From Achromobacter sp. AONIH1 (GTDB taxonomy: Bacteria; Pseudomonadota; Gammaproteobacteria; Burkholderiales; Burkholderiaceae_B): a stretch of 64,000 nucleotides of DNA. Where the stretch lies: the NCBI RefSeq assembly GCF_002902905.1, contig NZ_CP026124.1:5952001-6016000 (forward strand), in the 5' to 3' direction. Of the stretch, positions 60,678 to 64,000 are shown one piece after another. Under the pieces are notes generated by a model. That model did not search any database, was not told the DNA's origin, and worked only from the letters and a program-made list of their open reading frames with translations. A program made the translations under genes and the position numbers. Each line of letters begins with the position of its first letter. The first letter of the stretch is position 1.

Positions 60678-61340
60678 TCAGGCGCGTTGCTGACCCAGCC
60701 GGTACACCACGGTGTCGAGCCGGCTCACGCCCGCGGCCTGGAACTTGGGTTCCTTGTCCAGGATGTCGCGGCGGTCGATGATGGCGGCCGGCGCCACGCC
60801 CTGGAACAGGGCCTGGGCCTCGCTGTCGGCGATGGAAAATGGCGGGCCGGCCATTTCTTCCTGCGGGTAGTCCAGCGTGATCAGCAGCCCGCGCCAGGAC
60901 GGCGACAGCTGGCCGTAGACGTGGCGCACATATGACGCCCGCATGGATTCCGGCAGCGCCACCAGCGCGGCGCGGTCGTAGGCGCCGACGCAATGCGACA
61001 GGATCCGGGCATCCAGGTTGTAGATGTCGCCGCAGATGATCTCTATATTGCCCGCCACATAGTGGCGGCCGTAGGACGATTCATGGATCACGGGCCTGAG
61101 TTCGTTCTCGGCGAAGAACTGCTCCACCGCGAGCGGCGCCAGCTCCACGCCCAGCACTTCGTGGCCCTGCGCCGCCAGCCACACCATGTCCAGCGACTTG
61201 CCGCAGAGCGGCACCAGCACCTTGCCGCCAGCCGGCACGTCCAGCCCCGGCCAGTATTTCTGCAGCAGCGGAGTCACCCGCGTCTGGTGAAAATGGGTAC
61301 GCCCTTCGCGCCAGCGCTCCAGCCAGAATTCCGCGTCCAT
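60678..61340 (-). CDS. tpm: Thiopurine S-methyltransferase
   Basis: A 220-residue SAM methyltransferase of the TPMT family: [15 protein letters not shown] at the N-terminus, motif [20 protein letters not shown] (about residues 41-59), [13 protein letters not shown] and [12 protein letters not shown]. Bacterial TPMTs methylate thiopurines, and some methylate selenium or tellurium species. The gene stands alone on the minus strand, divergent from the ECF sigma gene; 165 bp separate the starts. Confidence 0.92.
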   Translation of the reverse strand: MDAEFWLERWREGRTHFHQTRVTPLLQKYWPGLDVPAGGKVLVPLCGKSLDMVWLAAQGHEVLGVELAPLAVEQFFAENELRPVIHESSYGRHYVAGNIEIICGDIYNLDARILSHCVGAYDRAALVALPESMRASYVRHVYGQLSPSWRGLLITLDYPQEEMAGPPFSIADSEAQALFQGVAPAAIIDRRDILDKEPKFQAAGVSRLDTVVYRLGQQRA

Positions 61341-61430
61341 GACTGCCTGCCTCCTCCGGGGTTGGGATTCAAACGGGCCTCGCGGCGATGCGCGGGCCAG
61401 ACATGGCGGCCATTGTAGTGCGCGGGAAAA

Positions 61431-61451
61431 AGGGTGACGCGCAGGGTGACG
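61431..61451. repeat. Direct repeat AGGGTGACG in the tpm/sigma spacer
   Basis: AGGGTGACG occurs at 61431-61439 and 61443-61451, a 12-bp period, 55 bp before the sigma gene. The spacing is about one helical turn, so it may be a regulator site. Confidence 0.4.
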
Positions 61452-61505
61452 GGCGCGCGCCGCGCCGGTATGCTGTAGCCCGCCTCATCCTGTTCCAGGG
61501 ATACG

Positions 61506-62051
61506 ATGACCGACGCCCAACCGCTGCAGGCCTTGCTCGCGCAGTGCGCCCTCCAGCGCGAATCCGCGCTGGAAGAACTGTACCGCCTTGCGTCCCCGCA
61601 TCTATATGCGCTCGCCAGACGTATGTTGAGAGACCCGGCCGCGGCCGAGGACGTGCTGCAGGAGTGTTTTCTCTCGATCTGGCGACAGGCCGGACAGTAC
61701 CGGCCTGACCAAAGCCAGCCCATGACCTGGATGACCCGCATCGTGCGCAACCGCTGCATCGACCGCCTGCGTCGCCCGGGTCTGGAGCTGCCCGACCCGG
61801 ACGACGCGCTGACGCTGGCCTTCGCCGACGACTCCCCTGGCCCGCTGGCCCGCCTGGCGGCCAGCCGGGAAGGCAACCGCCTGGCCGGCTGCATGGGCGA
61901 GCTGGACGGCCCGCAGCGCGTCGCCATCGCGATGGCGTTCTTCGACGACCTAGCGCATCCCGACATCGCGGCGCGCCTGGACGCGCCGCTGGGAACGGTA
62001 AAGAGCTGGATCCGCCGCGGCCTGCAGCGGCTCAAGAGGTGCATGGAATGA
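61506..62051 (+). CDS. ECF sigma factor (SigK/RpoE-like)
   Basis: A 181-residue sigma-70 family protein: region 2 with YALARRMLRDPAAAEDVLQE and FLSIWRQAGQY, then TWMTRIVRNRCIDRLRRPG, and region 4 with AIAMAFFDDLAHPDIAARLD then GTVKSWIRRGLQRLKRCME. It is followed by an anti-sigma factor gene that starts in its ATGA stop overlap, the standard arrangement for autoregulated ECF pairs. The target promoters and signal are unknown. Confidence 0.9.
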   Translation: MTDAQPLQALLAQCALQRESALEELYRLASPHLYALARRMLRDPAAAEDVLQECFLSIWRQAGQYRPDQSQPMTWMTRIVRNRCIDRLRRPGLELPDPDDALTLAFADDSPGPLARLAASREGNRLAGCMGELDGPQRVAIAMAFFDDLAHPDIAARLDAPLGTVKSWIRRGLQRLKRCME

Positions 62052-62749
62052 ACTACAGCGACCCCGATCTGCAAGACCGCCTGGCCGCGGATTACGTGGC
62101 CGGCGTGCTGCGCGCGGGCGCGCGACGCCGGTTCGCAGGCCTGCTGCGCGAGGACGCCGCGCTGCGCCAGCGGGTGCGCGACTGGGAAGAACGGCTGCTG
62201 CCGCTGGCCCTGGCCCTGCCGCCGCAAGCCCCGCCCGAGCATGTCTGGACCGCCATCGCGGCCCGCATCCGATCACGGCCGGAATCTGTGCCGCCCGCCC
62301 CCGCCGCGCGCCCCCGCCCGCGCGAATGGCGCGGCTGGTCCTGGTGGCGCACGCTGGGCGCCGGCCTGGCCGCGGCCATGGTGGTCCTGGCCTTCCTGGT
62401 GTTGACGCCGTCCACCCAGCGTGAAGGGCTGCGCACGCTGGCGGTGCTGTCCGGCGACCAGGCGCAGGCCGCGCTGGTGCTGAACCGCCTGCCCGACAAG
62501 TCACTGTCCGTCCAGCCCATGCGCGACCTGACGCTGCTGGCTGGCGGTCGCGCGCTGGAACTCTGGGCGATCACGCCGGGCCTGCCGCCGCGCTCGTTGG
62601 GCCTGGTCCTGCCCGGCCAGACCAGCCGGCTCAACCCGCGCCTGCCGCCCTTGCCGGGCGACACCGTGGCCGTCACGCTGGAACCGCCCGGGGGTTCGCC
62701 CACCGGCGCCCCCACCGGTCCGGTGGTGCTCAGCGGCCCCGTCATCTGA
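62048..62749 (+). CDS. Anti-sigma factor (RskA-like)
   Basis: A 233-residue membrane protein: an N-terminal cytoplasmic sigma-binding segment (LAADYVAGVLRAGARRRFAG), one transmembrane helix (TLGAGLAAAMVVLAFLVLTP, about residues 105-125), and a periplasmic RskA domain with LTLLAGGRALELWAITPG. It has no zinc-binding His-x-x-x-Cys-x-x-Cys motif. The start is fixed by ATGA overlap with the sigma gene. It probably holds the sigma factor at the membrane until signalled. Confidence 0.88.
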   Translation: MNYSDPDLQDRLAADYVAGVLRAGARRRFAGLLREDAALRQRVRDWEERLLPLALALPPQAPPEHVWTAIAARIRSRPESVPPAPAARPRPREWRGWSWWRTLGAGLAAAMVVLAFLVLTPSTQREGLRTLAVLSGDQAQAALVLNRLPDKSLSVQPMRDLTLLAGGRALELWAITPGLPPRSLGLVLPGQTSRLNPRLPPLPGDTVAVTLEPPGGSPTGAPTGPVVLSGPVI

Positions 62750-62751
62750 CC

Positions 62752-62793
62752 GCGCTCGCCGGCATCAGGGTTTGTCCCAGGTCCGGCGAGCGC
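62752..62793 (+). terminator. Stem-loop between anti-sigma and fasciclin genes
   Basis: GCGCTCGCCGG and CCGGCGAGCGC form a perfect 11-bp stem with a 20-nt loop containing TTTG. It lies 3 bp after the anti-sigma stop and 60 bp before the next gene, so it is a terminator or attenuator. Confidence 0.5.
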
Positions 62794-62853
62794 ATCCAAG
62801 CGCTCGACTCCCGCGTATCTCCTTGCGACGGCCAACCAAAAAAGGAGATCGTC

Positions 62854-63402
62854 ATGAAACGGATCGTTTGCATTGCCCTCGCCTGCTCCGCGCTTGCCCT
62901 GTCGTCCGCTCAGGCGGCCGACGTCGTGGTGGGCGGCCAACCCATGCTGCCCGGCAAGACCATCGTGGCCAACGCGCTGAACTCCGCCGACCACACCACC
63001 CTGGTGGCGGCGGTGAAGGCCGCCGGCCTGGTCGACACCTTGCAGAGCAAGGGCCCGTTCACCGTGTTCGCACCCACCAACGCCGCGTTCGGCAAATTGC
63101 CGGCAGGCACTGTGGACACGCTGGTCAAGCCCGAGAACAAGGCCACGCTGACCAAGATCCTCACGTATCACGTGGTGCCGGGCAAGTTGGACTTCGACGC
63201 CCTGGCCGCGCAGATCAAGAAGGCCGGCGGCGCGGCCGAACTCACCACCGCCAGCGGCGGCAAGCTGTGGGTGATGATGAACGGCAAGCACAACATCATG
63301 CTGAAGGACGAAAAGGGCGGCGTCGCCAATATCGGCCCCTATGATGTCTACCAGTCCAACGGCGTGATCCACGTCATCGACACGGTGCTCATGCCGAAGT
63401 GA
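62854..63402 (+). CDS. Secreted fasciclin (FAS1) domain protein
   Basis: A 182-residue protein: a signal peptide with cleavage after AQA (about residue 22), then one FAS1 domain with TLVAAVKAAGLVDTLQSKGP, the hallmark FTVFAPTNAAFGKLPAGTVD, LTKILTYHVVPGKLD and a C-terminal NGVIHVIDTVLMPK. FAS1 proteins act in adhesion or envelope interactions. AAAGGAG is 7 nt upstream of the ATG. The gene follows the ECF sigma/anti-sigma pair, and such sigma factors often control a neighbouring fasciclin gene; a shared control is inferred. Confidence 0.9.
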   Translation: MKRIVCIALACSALALSSAQAADVVVGGQPMLPGKTIVANALNSADHTTLVAAVKAAGLVDTLQSKGPFTVFAPTNAAFGKLPAGTVDTLVKPENKATLTKILTYHVVPGKLDFDALAAQIKKAGGAAELTTASGGKLWVMMNGKHNIMLKDEKGGVANIGPYDVYQSNGVIHVIDTVLMPK

Positions 63403-63466
63403 CCCGGTCGGCGCGGCGGCGTGATAGCGGATATCGTAGAGTCCCCTGTCACGCCTATGCCGCGCC

Positions 63467-64000
63467 ATGTCCCGACTGCCCCGCGCCCTCGCCCGCTTGA
63501 TCCTGTCCGCCCTGCTGGCATGCCTGCCCGCCAGCTTCGCGGCCCGCGCCCAGGGCGCCGACGAATTCGATCAGGCCTATCAGGCCGAGCTGCGCACCGA
63601 AAGCGACGCGCTGCGCGCGCGCGTCGCACGCCTGTCGCCCGCCGTGCAGGCGCAGAACAAACAGGTGGCGCAGGCGATCCTCGCGGGCGACTGGCCCGTC
63701 GCCGAACGACTGGGCGCGGACATGGCCCGATTGGATCCGGCCAATGCCGACATCCGCCACTTCCAGGGCAGGCTGCTGGCGTTGCAGAAGCGCTATGCGC
63801 CGGCCATCGAGAAATTCGACGAGGCCATCGCGCTGGACGCCGGCAACCGCTGGTTCCTGGTCAGCAAGGCCGGCGCGCAGGCGGATGCCGGCGATCTGGC
63901 GGGCGCCCTGCGCAGCGCGCAGACCCTGTGCGAACGCTTTCCCGACTGGAGCATCGGCCACAACCTGCGGGCCGCTCTGCTGGACGGCCTGGACCGCGCG
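63467..64000 (+). CDS. TPR-repeat secreted protein, 3' truncated by the window end
   Basis: The frame is open for 178 codons to the window end. It starts with a signal peptide (ALARLILSALLACLPASFAA, cleavage about residue 29) and continues into tetratricopeptide-like helices: AILAGDWPVAERLGADMARLDP, then LLALQKRYAPAIEKFDEAIALD and GDLAGALRSAQTLCERFPDW. Segments repeat at roughly 34 residues. A role as a periplasmic scaffold is likely but cannot be specified without the C-terminus. It follows the fasciclin gene by 64 bp. Confidence 0.75.
   Translation, partial: MSRLPRALARLILSALLACLPASFAARAQGADEFDQAYQAELRTESDALRARVARLSPAVQAQNKQVAQAILAGDWPVAERLGADMARLDPANADIRHFQGRLLALQKRYAPAIEKFDEAIALDAGNRWFLVSKAGAQADAGDLAGALRSAQTLCERFPDWSIGHNLRAALLDGLDRA

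Overview
The window is GC-rich, densely packed bacterial chromosome. The gene set (a MexCD-OprJ/NfxB-type efflux locus, a LivK/H/M/G/F-type importer, FecIR/TonB iron uptake, a GntR-controlled catabolic block and very short intergenic gaps with many ATGA stop/start overlaps) fits a betaproteobacterium of the Burkholderiales, most likely Alcaligenaceae (Achromobacter/Bordetella-like). This assignment is inference from gene content and composition. No rRNA, tRNA, CRISPR array, insertion sequence or prophage was recognised.

Region by region. (1) 1-5794, + strand: a tightly overlapping operon of ornithine aminotransferase (5' end outside the window), arginase, MFS transporter, SAM N-methyltransferase-like protein, FAD amine oxidase-like protein and a pyrroline-5-carboxylate reductase-like protein. 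Together they outline an arginine to ornithine to P5C/proline route with methylation, oxidation and transport steps. (2) 5880-9169: a VOC protein, a small secreted protein and a large MscS channel. (3) 9180-18043: a minus-strand efflux operon mexC-mexD-(58-aa membrane protein)-oprJ, followed closely by a TetR regulator, a membrane protein and an orphan response regulator; nfxB is divergent. (4) 18178-30358: a plus-strand trio (class III aminotransferase, GNAT-fold acyltransferase, arginase-fold protein) converging on an eight-gene minus-strand operon: outer membrane factor, MacB-like ABC permease, ATPase, adaptor, HAD phosphatase, alpha/beta hydrolase and two half-size DMT proteins, with a two-component system upstream. 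(5) 31149-36553: an ABC importer of the polyamine/Fe(III) type with a LOG-family gene and a divergent LysR regulator. (6) 36636-41001: FecI sigma factor, FecR, and a TonB siderophore receptor preceded by a (GGCA)n tract.

(7) 41020-55002: a catabolic regulon. A GntR/FCD regulator sits among a split transketolase, an AroE-like dehydrogenase, a GMC oxidoreductase, a GldA-like dehydrogenase, two SDRs, a quinone-oxidoreductase-like protein and a branched-chain-type ABC importer with a LivM-LivG fusion. A near-identical 13-bp motif, ATATATC(A/G)TATAT, occurs in the three promoter regions serving these operons, which ties them into one predicted regulon of unknown substrate. (8) 55098-60553, minus strand: a D-amino-acid module (uncharacterised protein, DadA-like dehydrogenase, family 5 solute-binding protein, N-acyl-D-amino-acid deacylase) preceded by a perfect 18-bp inverted repeat. 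(9) 60678-64000: thiopurine methyltransferase, an ECF sigma/anti-sigma pair, a fasciclin-domain protein and a truncated TPR protein.

The best candidates for undescribed biology are the GntR regulon (7), the convergent biosynthesis/export locus (4), the 58-aa membrane protein coupled to mexD, and the tetranucleotide repeat ahead of the TonB receptor.
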